Source of the DNA: Chitinophaga pinensis
GTDB lineage: Bacteria > Bacteroidota > Bacteroidia > NS11-12g > UBA955
DNA: 40,533 nt
Direction of reading: 5' to 3'
Assembly: GCA_945860565.1 (NCBI GenBank)
Contig: CAMAQS010000013.1
Span: 1-40,533 of the forward strand
Shown: positions 32,652 through 40,533 of the stretch, in pieces
Layout: each line of letters starts with the position of its first letter
Position numbering within the stretch: the first letter of the stretch is position 1
Translations under genes and position numbers: made by a program
Notes under the pieces: generated by a model
What the model saw: only the letters and a program-made list of their open reading frames with translations
Database searches by the model: none
Told to the model about the DNA's origin: nothing

Positions 32652-33935
32652 ATGACGGGAGAAAATCAAACCAAGCCAAAAAATATAGCGATACTCATTT
32701 TAGTTGCAGCATTGGGTTACTTCGTAGATATTTACGATTTAATTTTATTCAACATCATTAAAAAAGAGAGTTTAGATGCATTAAACATTGATTTCAATAC
32801 CTACGAAACCGTGCTTTTCCGCTGGCAGATGGCAGGAATGCTCATAGGGGGCATTTTGTGGGGTGTTTGGGGGGATAAAAAAGGCCGTGTGAGTGTTTTG
32901 TTCGGTAGCATACTTATATACAGTGTGGCCAACATTGCCAATGCATTTGTAGTTTCATTGGAAGCCTATAAAATGTGGAGATTTATTGCGGGTTTGGGAT
33001 TGGCGGGCGAATTGGGGGCGGCCATAACCTTGGTTTCTGAATTAATGCCAGCAAAAAAACGAGGCATTGGAACAATGATTATTGTAACCTTCGGGGCATT
33101 GGGTGCAGTTGCCGCTTTCATTGTTTCAAATCAAGGGGAAGCCATTGGCCATTTTATTTCGAAAATCACCAATACACCGATAGCAAATTGGCAAGTGGCC
33201 TATATTGTTGGTGGTTGTTTGGGTTTGCTTCTACTTTTATTGCGTGCAAGCACATTTGAAAGCGGACTTTTTGAAAATCTAAAAAATGCCGATGTGAAAA
33301 AAGGAAATTTCCTCATTCTCTTTAAAACAAAAAAGAATCGATTAAAATATCTTGCTTGCATTGTTATAGGATTGCCCGTTTGGTTTGTTGTGGGGATATT
33401 AATCGCGCTGGCACACCGCTTTTTACCAGAAATAACAGGCTCTAAAGAAATCATGAACCTCTTGCCGACCAAAGAAATGGTCTTGTGGAGTTATGTCGGT
33501 TTGTCTATGGGGGATTTGTTTAGCGGGATATTATCTCAAGTTTTTCAAAGCAGAAAAAAAGTGATTTTATTAAATCTCATTGGAATTATACTCATATCCT
33601 CTTTATACCTTTATGGTCCAGTAGGCAGTGCCAATTATTACCGTATTTTGGCGTTTTTGTTGGGATTTGTAACCGGTTATTGGGCCTTATTTGTTACCAA
33701 TGCCAGTGAACAATTTGGCACCAACATTCGCAGCACGGTTTCAGCTACCGTACCGAATTTTGTGCGCGGTGGTGTTTTAATTATTACCTTTGCCTACGAA
33801 TATTTCGAGAAATTATTTCACTCTCCCATTCATGCGGCCATGCTCGTCGGAATAATTTGTGTTTCTCTCGCAATTTGGGGAACTTTGCATGTAGAAGAGT
33901 CTTTCCATAAAGAATTGGATTATTACGAAAAATAA
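32652..33935 (+). CDS. Major facilitator superfamily transporter
   Basis: A 427-residue membrane protein with about twelve helices. The loop between helices 2 and 3 carries the MFS motif A-like 'GVWGDKKGRVSVL', and 'AGLGLAGELGAAITLVSELMP' is typical of the metabolite:H+/sugar-porter type. The first helix has Asp residues ('YFVDIYDLILFN') as in carboxylate/sialate-type porters. The substrate is not identifiable. It is the second gene of the operon, 3 nt after fRMsr and 5 nt before RNase R. Confidence 0.82.
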   Translation: MTGENQTKPKNIAILILVAALGYFVDIYDLILFNIIKKESLDALNIDFNTYETVLFRWQMAGMLIGGILWGVWGDKKGRVSVLFGSILIYSVANIANAFVVSLEAYKMWRFIAGLGLAGELGAAITLVSELMPAKKRGIGTMIIVTFGALGAVAAFIVSNQGEAIGHFISKITNTPIANWQVAYIVGGCLGLLLLLLRASTFESGLFENLKNADVKKGNFLILFKTKKNRLKYLACIVIGLPVWFVVGILIALAHRFLPEITGSKEIMNLLPTKEMVLWSYVGLSMGDLFSGILSQVFQSRKKVILLNLIGIILISSLYLYGPVGSANYYRILAFLLGFVTGYWALFVTNASEQFGTNIRSTVSATVPNFVRGGVLIITFAYEYFEKLFHSPIHAAMLVGIICVSLAIWGTLHVEESFHKELDYYEK

Positions 33936-33940
33936 AAACA

Positions 33941-36043
33941 TTGAAACCGATAAATAAATTGTCTTTTACAGAACAGATAGTATTGTCTATTCTGCAAGAG
34001 AATAAAAAAGGGACTTTAAATACCCAACGGGTATTTTCAAGAATCCCCGAAACAAGTTCAATTTCAAAAGAGGCCGTCTATGATGCCCTTTTGTCTTTAA
34101 CACAGAAAAAACACATTATACAAGCTTCAAAAGGGCAATTTCAACTGGTAAAACCAGAAAAAATTGTTCGCGCCAGGGTCATCGTAAATTTTGCAGGTGA
34201 GTTCTTATTGAAAACCCCAGAAGATGAAATCATGCGCATTGGTCAAAACTATTTTGCAAAATCATTGCCAGAGGATATTGTAGACGTTTACTACAAAAAA
34301 AATGGCAAAAGAACTGAAATTAGTCAGATTAAAATAATTCAACGTGAACCCCGAAAAATCATTGGTTTTCTGGATGTTTTTAATGGACATGCTTTTTTGC
34401 TTACTGGTAATACAGGTTACAAGGACATTCAAATTTTAGGGGAAGTTGACGGTGAATTTGATGGCCAAAAAGCCCAAGTATTGGTCACCGATTTTCCTGA
34501 AAACAGCAAATATCCAATTGGAGAACTCTTAAGTATTCTTGGAAAACCCGGAGTTCATGAAACCGAAATGCACTCTATTGTGGCAGAATTTGGATTCCAA
34601 TCGCATTTCCCCCAAGATGTAATCAACGAGTCTGAGGAAATCCCGGATACCATCCCCCAAGAAGAAATAAAAAAACGGAAAGATTTTAGATCTGTAAAAA
34701 CATTTACCATCGATCCAGAAGATGCCAAAGACTTTGACGATGCCATTTCATTGGAATATTTATCCGATAATTCATTTAAAATAGGCGTGCACATTGCCGA
34801 TGTTTCCCATTATGTGTTGATGGACTCTCCGTTAGACAAAGAAGCCTTAAATAGATCCACCTCGGTGTATTTAGTGGATAGAACCATTCCCATGTTGCCC
34901 GAAAAACTAAGCAACAACTTGTGTTCACTGCGACCAAACGAAGATCGGTTGTCGTTTAGTGTTGAATTTACATTTTCAGCAGATTATAACTTATTGGATA
35001 CGTGGATTGGCAAAGGAATTATTCACAGTGACCGCAGATTTTCATACGAAGATGCACAAGAACGAATTGTAAACAATTCCGGAGATTATGCAGAAGACTT
35101 GATATTTCTCAATACCATTGCCAAACATTTTGAAGAATTGAGATTCAAAAACGGAGCACTCAAATTTGAATCACGAGAGTTGCGATTTATACTTGATGAA
35201 AAAGATTTGCCTACCAAGGTAATAGAAAAAGTCAGATTTGATAGCCATAAACTCATTGAAACCTATATGTTAATGGCAAACCAAGCCGTAGCAGAATATG
35301 TCTATAAATTGAAAGTTCCGGCTCCCGCATTTATCTATCGTACCCACGACGAGCCACCTAAAGACAAACTCATAGAATTCGCCAAGTTTAGTAAATTGTT
35401 GGGTTATCCAATTAACATCGAAAACGAAAGATCACTTAGAAAATCTTTTAACTCTTTGCTTGAGCGCACTGAGGGAAAACCAGAAGCCGACATGCTGCAA
35501 CAAATGTCCATTCGAACCATGGCAAAAGCTGTTTACACATCACAAAAAACGAGTCATTTTGGCCTGGCTTTTCAATACTACACGCATTTTACCTCTCCCA
35601 TTCGCAGATATCCCGATTTATTGGCTCACCGAATACTGTTTGAATACCTGAATAAACGTCCCACAGAATACACCGAATCACATGTAGAAGCCATTGCCAA
35701 ACATTCCAGTACCATGGAACAAAAGGCGTCTGACGCAGAAAGAGCCAGCATCAAATACAAATTGGCGGAATTAATGCACCTTCACGAAGGTGAAACATTT
35801 GAAGCCCGTGTTTCAGGTATAACGGAATGGGGTATTTATGCCACCATTTTTGAATATCACGCGGAAGGCATGATTCGCTTAAACGACATCCGTTTTGAAC
35901 AATTTAGATACATTGATTCGGAAAGAAAAATCATAGGAAAAAGAAGTAAAAAGAGTATTTCTTTGGGGGATGTTATAACGGTTAAAGTGAAAAAAGCCAA
36001 TCCATTAAACAGAACAATTGACTTAATTTTAATAGATTTTTAA
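33941..36043 (+). CDS. rnr: Ribonuclease R
   Basis: The gene starts with TTG at 33941; no in-frame ATG occurs for about 95 codons, and the N-terminal helix-turn-helix-like region ('VYDALLSLTQKKHIIQ') needs this start. The 700-residue 3'-5' exoribonuclease has cold-shock RNA-binding domains (about 70-215), the RNB domain with the metal-binding Asp258, 264, 266 and 267 in 'DPEDAKDFDDAIS', and a C-terminal S1 domain (about 615-700). It is somewhat shorter than the 720-800 usual for RNase R. It degrades structured RNA. The stop codon overlaps the next start by one base. Confidence 0.92.
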   Translation: MKPINKLSFTEQIVLSILQENKKGTLNTQRVFSRIPETSSISKEAVYDALLSLTQKKHIIQASKGQFQLVKPEKIVRARVIVNFAGEFLLKTPEDEIMRIGQNYFAKSLPEDIVDVYYKKNGKRTEISQIKIIQREPRKIIGFLDVFNGHAFLLTGNTGYKDIQILGEVDGEFDGQKAQVLVTDFPENSKYPIGELLSILGKPGVHETEMHSIVAEFGFQSHFPQDVINESEEIPDTIPQEEIKKRKDFRSVKTFTIDPEDAKDFDDAISLEYLSDNSFKIGVHIADVSHYVLMDSPLDKEALNRSTSVYLVDRTIPMLPEKLSNNLCSLRPNEDRLSFSVEFTFSADYNLLDTWIGKGIIHSDRRFSYEDAQERIVNNSGDYAEDLIFLNTIAKHFEELRFKNGALKFESRELRFILDEKDLPTKVIEKVRFDSHKLIETYMLMANQAVAEYVYKLKVPAPAFIYRTHDEPPKDKLIEFAKFSKLLGYPINIENERSLRKSFNSLLERTEGKPEADMLQQMSIRTMAKAVYTSQKTSHFGLAFQYYTHFTSPIRRYPDLLAHRILFEYLNKRPTEYTESHVEAIAKHSSTMEQKASDAERASIKYKLAELMHLHEGETFEARVSGITEWGIYATIFEYHAEGMIRLNDIRFEQFRYIDSERKIIGKRSKKSISLGDVITVKVKKANPLNRTIDLILIDF

Positions 36044-36999
36044 TGAACATTCCTTCATTTCATAAAACATACCTTGATTATTTAAATCAACATCCATTTT
36101 CTGGAAATCCGAGTACTTTATATGCTCCGATGAATTATATTTTGTCGTTGGGTGGAAAAAGAATTAGACCCATTCTTGCATTAATTGGAAACGAAATAGC
36201 CAGTGGAAACATAAACCATGGACTAGAAATAGCACATGCGGTAGAGGTTTTTCACAACTTTAGCTTAATCCATGATGACATTATGGACAATGCCGATGTG
36301 CGCCGTGGAAATCCAACTGTGCACGTAAAATGGGATATGGCAACTGCTATTTTGTCTGGCGACAATATGCTTGTGAAAGTATTTCACATTTTATCAAAGT
36401 ACAATGGCCCTGAAAAAGACCGCATCTTGTCAAATTTCATTCAGGTGTCAACCGAAGTTTGTGAAGGACAACAATCGGATATGGATTTTTCAAGCAATGC
36501 CGTTTTGCCTACTGAATTGGCTTATTTAGAGATGATACGCAAAAAGACCGCTGTTTTATTGGGTTGCAGTTTACAATGTGGCTTTTTAAGTGGAAATGGT
36601 TCAATAGAAGATTCGCAGCTATTTTATGATTACGCCATAAATTTAGGTCTCTCTTTTCAACTAAAAGACGATTTTATCGATAGTTTTGTTGATGCCGAAA
36701 TTTCGGGAAAAAAACAAGGTGGTGATATTCTAGAGGGTAAAAAAACTTGGCTGTATTTAAAATCATTGGAAATAAATGATGAAGAAACGAAAAGGTTATT
36801 TCAATTGCCAAATAGCGATGAAAAAATAAAAGCCATATTGCTTTTATGGAAATCGCTCAAACTAGACCAATTGATGGAAGAAAAAATTGCCCTTTACGAC
36901 CAAAAAGCCAACGAGATACTCCATAAAATAAACGAAAAAGGGTATTCTACCCTACTTCTTAGTGAATTAAGTTCAGTATTAACAGAACGTAAAAATTAG
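36043..36999 (+). CDS. Polyprenyl (isoprenyl) diphosphate synthase
   Basis: A 318-residue trans-prenyltransferase. GGKRIRP is at 37-43, the first Asp-rich motif DDIMD at 78-82 in 'LIHDDIMDNADVRRG', and the second DDFID at 209-213 in 'QLKDDFIDSF'. It condenses isopentenyl diphosphate onto allylic diphosphates. The Phe-Ser-Leu-Ile run before the first motif does not settle the chain length; a geranylgeranyl or longer (quinone side-chain) product is possible. The ATG overlaps the rnr stop by one base (TAATG). It is the last gene of the operon and overlaps the convergent gene by 4 nt. Confidence 0.92.
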   Translation: MNIPSFHKTYLDYLNQHPFSGNPSTLYAPMNYILSLGGKRIRPILALIGNEIASGNINHGLEIAHAVEVFHNFSLIHDDIMDNADVRRGNPTVHVKWDMATAILSGDNMLVKVFHILSKYNGPEKDRILSNFIQVSTEVCEGQQSDMDFSSNAVLPTELAYLEMIRKKTAVLLGCSLQCGFLSGNGSIEDSQLFYDYAINLGLSFQLKDDFIDSFVDAEISGKKQGGDILEGKKTWLYLKSLEINDEETKRLFQLPNSDEKIKAILLLWKSLKLDQLMEEKIALYDQKANEILHKINEKGYSTLLLSELSSVLTERKN

Positions 37000-39900
37000 T
37001 GAATTACAGTTACCGTTCCGGTTTTTATATAGGTTTTATCATCCCAGCCTCTAAATTCTAGTACCCACGCAAATACGGCATCAGATAATTTATCCTTTTG
37101 GTTGAGTGCATCCCATTGTTGTTTTTTGGAATCAGATTCCCACACTTTTTGTCCCCAGCGATTGTACACTTTCATATTGTACTCTCTTACAAAAAGTGGG
37201 AAAGTACCCCAAATTTCATTTAAACCATCCTGATTTACAGTAAATGCATCTGGCACCCACACTTCTGGAGGTTGAATCAGATAAATCCAATTGCTGGAAG
37301 TTTGCGCACTGTAATCTTTTGCACCAGAAAGTACATTTTCACTTCCCTTTACTCTATACCAATAACCTCCCCAATCGTAATCTAATTTATCGTCTCTAAA
37401 CAACCGATTGTTATTGTTTGTTGTAATGATTGGACTAAACAAATTGTTGTTTTCGTATTTCCTTTCAAGGACCCAATCGCTAACGCCTCCATCCCAACCT
37501 ATATAATCTTCCCATGTCAAATCAAAATAGTATTCCGGCCTTCCTTTTGCCGTACCTGAAATAATGACGTTGCAGCCATTGTTTGAGGGTTTGCTGATGT
37601 GTCCACAATTATCAACAACCAATATTTCATAACAAAACGACAGATTGTCTACATTAAACGATGAGTCACTGATGGTAGTGTCGGTGGTTACAAAATAGGG
37701 TTTGCTGTAATTGGGTTTTCCCCCATTTATGTATTTATAGACTTCAAATTCTTTAAAATCGGGTTCTTGACTTTTTTCCCAAATTACATCCACTTTTCTA
37801 TCTTCAAAAACAGAAGTTGATATTAAATGAACGGACTCAATTGGCGTATTTAATTCTCGAACGGTACAAAATTTGATTGATGGGTATGTTTTAACATTGC
37901 AAATATTTACTCCAATCAATTGATAACAATAGTTTTGGGTATTCGGACTTATCACGTTTCCATCTAAATAGGAACCAGCTAAATCGTTGTCGATGGTGTC
38001 TACAATTTCAATGCTGCCATTTGGATTGGTTTTCTCAAGTAAAAAATACATAAAGAAAGGTAGATTTATGGTTGACGCAGGCCACTCAATTTGCATTTTG
38101 TTACTCTGCCGATTATAACTAACGCAAATCGCATCCGGTGGAGGAATAATGGGCGTTGGTTCCACGACAATTCTAAACACTGCATACGTTGTGTCTGCCG
38201 TAGGACAGCCACAATCAAAAATCATCAGTTTTATTTTAAATGTATCTGCCGAGGCCGAATTGCACGTTGTTTTCCAATTGAATTTTAATTGAGCCGAACC
38301 TATTCCCTGAGATGGGGTGACGCTAAATTGGTCCATAATGGTTAAACCGGCAGAATCCAGGATTTCATATTCTATATTTACAGTATCTAAAATATCTGGG
38401 TCGATGGCGAATTTGGTAAATGCGATGTTATTGGTGGCTATTATTTTGATAAACGTATCCGTCATAACCGGCTTTTTATTTAAGTTCTCAAAATCTATTT
38501 TAAAAAGGGCATTGTTGCAGTTGGTGCTTTTCATTGTGGGACTGTAGGCCGTTGGCGTGGTTGGAAATAGTCCATTCCGGCGACATCCACCACAAACAGA
38601 TTGATAAATGATGCCTTTTTTATCAAATCGGCTGGTTCCACCATCAACATGCTCTTCAGCCACTCTTTGGGAGTTGCCAACCCCTCCAAAATAGGTGGCG
38701 AAGGCCAAATTTTCCATGTTTTTAGAAAAAACAGCAACATAAAAATCACTGCCATCAGTAATCTTTTGAATTGCGTCGTTTGAAATTGGCAGATTGCGGG
38801 TATTGCCCTTGTTGCGGTGTATTTTTGTTTCACCTGTATTTACATCATAAAGTGCATTGTTTGTCGTTCCACCCCAACCAGAAATAAATATTCGCTCACA
38901 GCGATCAATTAAAAATGCTGAAGGGCTTAAATTGGGCATATTGCCATTGGCCCCAAAAGTAGATTGCAATTCAATCGCAGCCAAATCTCGGTCGAATCTC
39001 GCTATAAACTGTCCCGTATTTGGCAAATTGTATTTTGCATTGAGAACAGGAATTTGGCCTTCAGTTTGTCCATAAATATAAGGTCGTCCTGAATTGTCTG
39101 TTTGAACAAAATAGGACTGCTCATAAGTAGCGGTGCCGTAATAACGTCCAGACAATAAGTTGCCAGAATTTTTATTTAACTTCACCAGAAAACCATCTAC
39201 ATCCCCAATAAAAGCGTTTTTCCAAATGGTGGAATATTTTGTATTTAACGTTTTAGAATTGGTACCACCCGTGCCAAATATGTCACCATTTTTGCCCAAT
39301 GCGATTCCATAAATGGCATCAAAACTTTGTTCACTGCTTCCAATTGTTTGAGACCATATCAACTGAGACAGGTCATTATTGAGCGAAAAAATGGCACCTT
39401 CAGATTCCACATTTGTATTTGGAGATGTTCCAAAGGAATTCGGAAAATCGTTTGAATAAGTAATTCCCCCAATAAAAACTTGATTGTTGTCGGTAATTAT
39501 TTCCCCTCTAAATTCATCGGCATAGTTATAAATCAGCGGAAACAAATCTACTGGATAGGCCGATCTATCTGCCCCTACGCCATCCAGTCCAGATCCTCCA
39601 ACAAAAGTAGAAGCGAGGATTTGTGTACCGGTTGAATTGAATTTTGTAACAAAAAAATCGTAAAACCCATTGTGGCTTTTATCATAAGCATTGGCAGAAA
39701 TAGGAAAATCCGTACTTCTGGTGGTACCCATTATATAGAGGTTGTTTAGCGAATCTACCACCATTGAGTGTGGCTGTTCATTGTTATCGCCCCCGAGATA
39801 GGTACAATAAAGCAATATATTTCCAGAGCGATTGAATTTTAAAATGGCGGCATCCCTATCGCCTCCGTAACCCAATTCTTCCTCCTCACCTCCTGCAAAG

Positions 39901-40533
39901 TCAAATTGTACGGCTCCAGATGTTACAGGAAGTCCAAAGTTAAATACCGTTCCACCGGCATATCCATTGCCCAAATCGTCATACGTTCCTGTACAACCAA
40001 AATTATCTGCGGTAGATCCACTAAAAGTGCTAAAAATCAATACTGGATCTATGGTAACATTGGAAAAGGCCCTTTTGTAATTTGATTCTTGTAAGGAAAG
40101 TGAAATGGTATCGTTGTTGAAGACATATTGGCCTGAAATGTTTTGCTCTTTGTTGTTGTCTACATATATTAAGGGTAAAGTTTCCGTAATGGTTTGCAGC
40201 GGACAATTAATGTCGTAGCTCCTTGCCGATTTATTTTTTAGGTCGGCCCCATGGATTCTCCATTTTATATCACCTGTATATTTTTTATTGCAAATCCAAT
40301 CGTATTTTATGGTTCCTTGATTTTCGAAAATTTCAAGATCTATACCGGGATAAACATTTTTAAATTTGATTTTTTCATATTTGCGGACGTTATTCACCCA
40401 TTTAGTTGCATTGTTCCCACAATAAAAATTATAATATTCTATTGAAGTATTGCCCAACAATTCAAATTGACTAAAGTTGGCTTGAATAAACTCAAACCTT
40501 ATGACGTGGGCTTTTACAATTTGATTTTCATGG
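36996..40533 (-). CDS. Large T9SS-secreted surface protein with type-B sorting domain (5' end outside window)
   Basis: The frame is open to the right edge, so the N-terminus and signal peptide are missing; at least 1178 residues are visible. The visible start ('LLGNTSIEYYNFYCGNNATKW', 'VRKYEKIKFKNVYPGIDLEI') is the DUF7948-type N-terminal module. A long stretch of SBBP/beta-propeller-like repeats follows ('DRDAAILKFNRSGNILLYCTYLGG', 'FVTKFNSTGTQILASTFVGG'), then fibronectin-type III-like domains. The C-terminal 90 residues ('WVPDAFTVNQDGLNEIWGTF', 'YNRWGQKVWES') are the gliding-motility-associated CHU_C domain used for export by the type IX secretion system. It is probably an adhesin or gliding-related protein. 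Confidence 0.88.
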   Translation of the reverse strand, partial: HENQIVKAHVIRFEFIQANFSQFELLGNTSIEYYNFYCGNNATKWVNNVRKYEKIKFKNVYPGIDLEIFENQGTIKYDWICNKKYTGDIKWRIHGADLKNKSARSYDINCPLQTITETLPLIYVDNNKEQNISGQYVFNNDTISLSLQESNYKRAFSNVTIDPVLIFSTFSGSTADNFGCTGTYDDLGNGYAGGTVFNFGLPVTSGAVQFDFAGGEEEELGYGGDRDAAILKFNRSGNILLYCTYLGGDNNEQPHSMVVDSLNNLYIMGTTRSTDFPISANAYDKSHNGFYDFFVTKFNSTGTQILASTFVGGSGLDGVGADRSAYPVDLFPLIYNYADEFRGEIITDNNQVFIGGITYSNDFPNSFGTSPNTNVESEGAIFSLNNDLSQLIWSQTIGSSEQSFDAIYGIALGKNGDIFGTGGTNSKTLNTKYSTIWKNAFIGDVDGFLVKLNKNSGNLLSGRYYGTATYEQSYFVQTDNSGRPYIYGQTEGQIPVLNAKYNLPNTGQFIARFDRDLAAIELQSTFGANGNMPNLSPSAFLIDRCERIFISGWGGTTNNALYDVNTGETKIHRNKGNTRNLPISNDAIQKITDGSDFYVAVFSKNMENLAFATYFGGVGNSQRVAEEHVDGGTSRFDKKGIIYQSVCGGCRRNGLFPTTPTAYSPTMKSTNCNNALFKIDFENLNKKPVMTDTFIKIIATNNIAFTKFAIDPDILDTVNIEYEILDSAGLTIMDQFSVTPSQGIGSAQLKFNWKTTCNSASADTFKIKLMIFDCGCPTADTTYAVFRIVVEPTPIIPPPDAICVSYNRQSNKMQIEWPASTINLPFFMYFLLEKTNPNGSIEIVDTIDNDLAGSYLDGNVISPNTQNYCYQLIGVNICNVKTYPSIKFCTVRELNTPIESVHLISTSVFEDRKVDVIWEKSQEPDFKEFEVYKYINGGKPNYSKPYFVTTDTTISDSSFNVDNLSFCYEILVVDNCGHISKPSNNGCNVIISGTAKGRPEYYFDLTWEDYIGWDGGVSDWVLERKYENNNLFSPIITTNNNNRLFRDDKLDYDWGGYWYRVKGSENVLSGAKDYSAQTSSNWIYLIQPPEVWVPDAFTVNQDGLNEIWGTFPLFVREYNMKVYNRWGQKVWESDSKKQQWDALNQKDKLSDAVFAWVLEFRGWDDKTYIKTGTVTVIH

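Overview
The window is about 40.5 kb of AT-rich DNA from a member of the phylum Bacteroidota. Four things point there: a complete alternative complex III (act) operon, a cell-surface protein ending in a type-B gliding/T9SS sorting domain, several upstream boxes of the Bacteroidota -7 type (TAnnTTTG), and weak or absent Shine-Dalgarno sequences at nearly every gene. I cannot assign an order or genus from the sequence alone.

Layout. (1) 1-107: start of an IS3-type transposase OrfA running off the left edge. (2) 208-8729, minus: actABCDEF, encoding the quinol-oxidising alternative complex III, closed by a strong terminator at 153-185. (3) 8934-10938, minus: a TPR lipoprotein-like/secreted protein and a lytic transglycosylase. 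(4) 11053-12406: a queuosine-precursor transporter, convergent with a polytopic membrane protein. (5) 12481-15107, minus: ribosomal protein S1 with an extra C-terminal helix-hairpin-helix, preceded by the decayed remains of a higBA toxin-antitoxin pair. (6) 15328-18165: a large membrane glycosyltransferase with TPRs. (7) 18167-21165, minus: cystathionine beta-synthase, methionine aminopeptidase and an MBL-fold hydrolase. (8) 21279-25842: a GT2 glycosyltransferase, DinB/YfiT-like protein, seryl-tRNA synthetase, a DUF2147 protein and a CCA-adding enzyme. (9) 25910-32073: a GT-C-like membrane protein, an FtsE-type ATPase, a repeat-rich spacer, uracil-DNA glycosylase and a SNF2 helicase. (10) 32163-36999, plus: fRMsr, an MFS transporter, RNase R and a polyprenyl synthase in one tight operon. 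(11) 36996 to the right edge, minus: a large T9SS-secreted protein, 5' end missing.

Most genes are housekeeping (respiration, translation, DNA repair, isoprenoids, RNA decay). I did not find a new multi-gene defence or biosynthetic system. The most notable signals are: an ActB subunit that keeps a complete four-cysteine Fe-S motif in its molybdopterin-oxidoreductase-like half; an rpsA gene with a perfect 8-nt Shine-Dalgarno and a TTG start; a previously unannotatable higBA fossil; a set of -7 boxes only 4-7 nt from start codons, which suggests leaderless transcripts; and a symmetric divergent promoter between cca and a GT-C-like gene. All six convergent gene junctions overlap or lie within 5 nt, and no terminator hairpin is visible at any of them.
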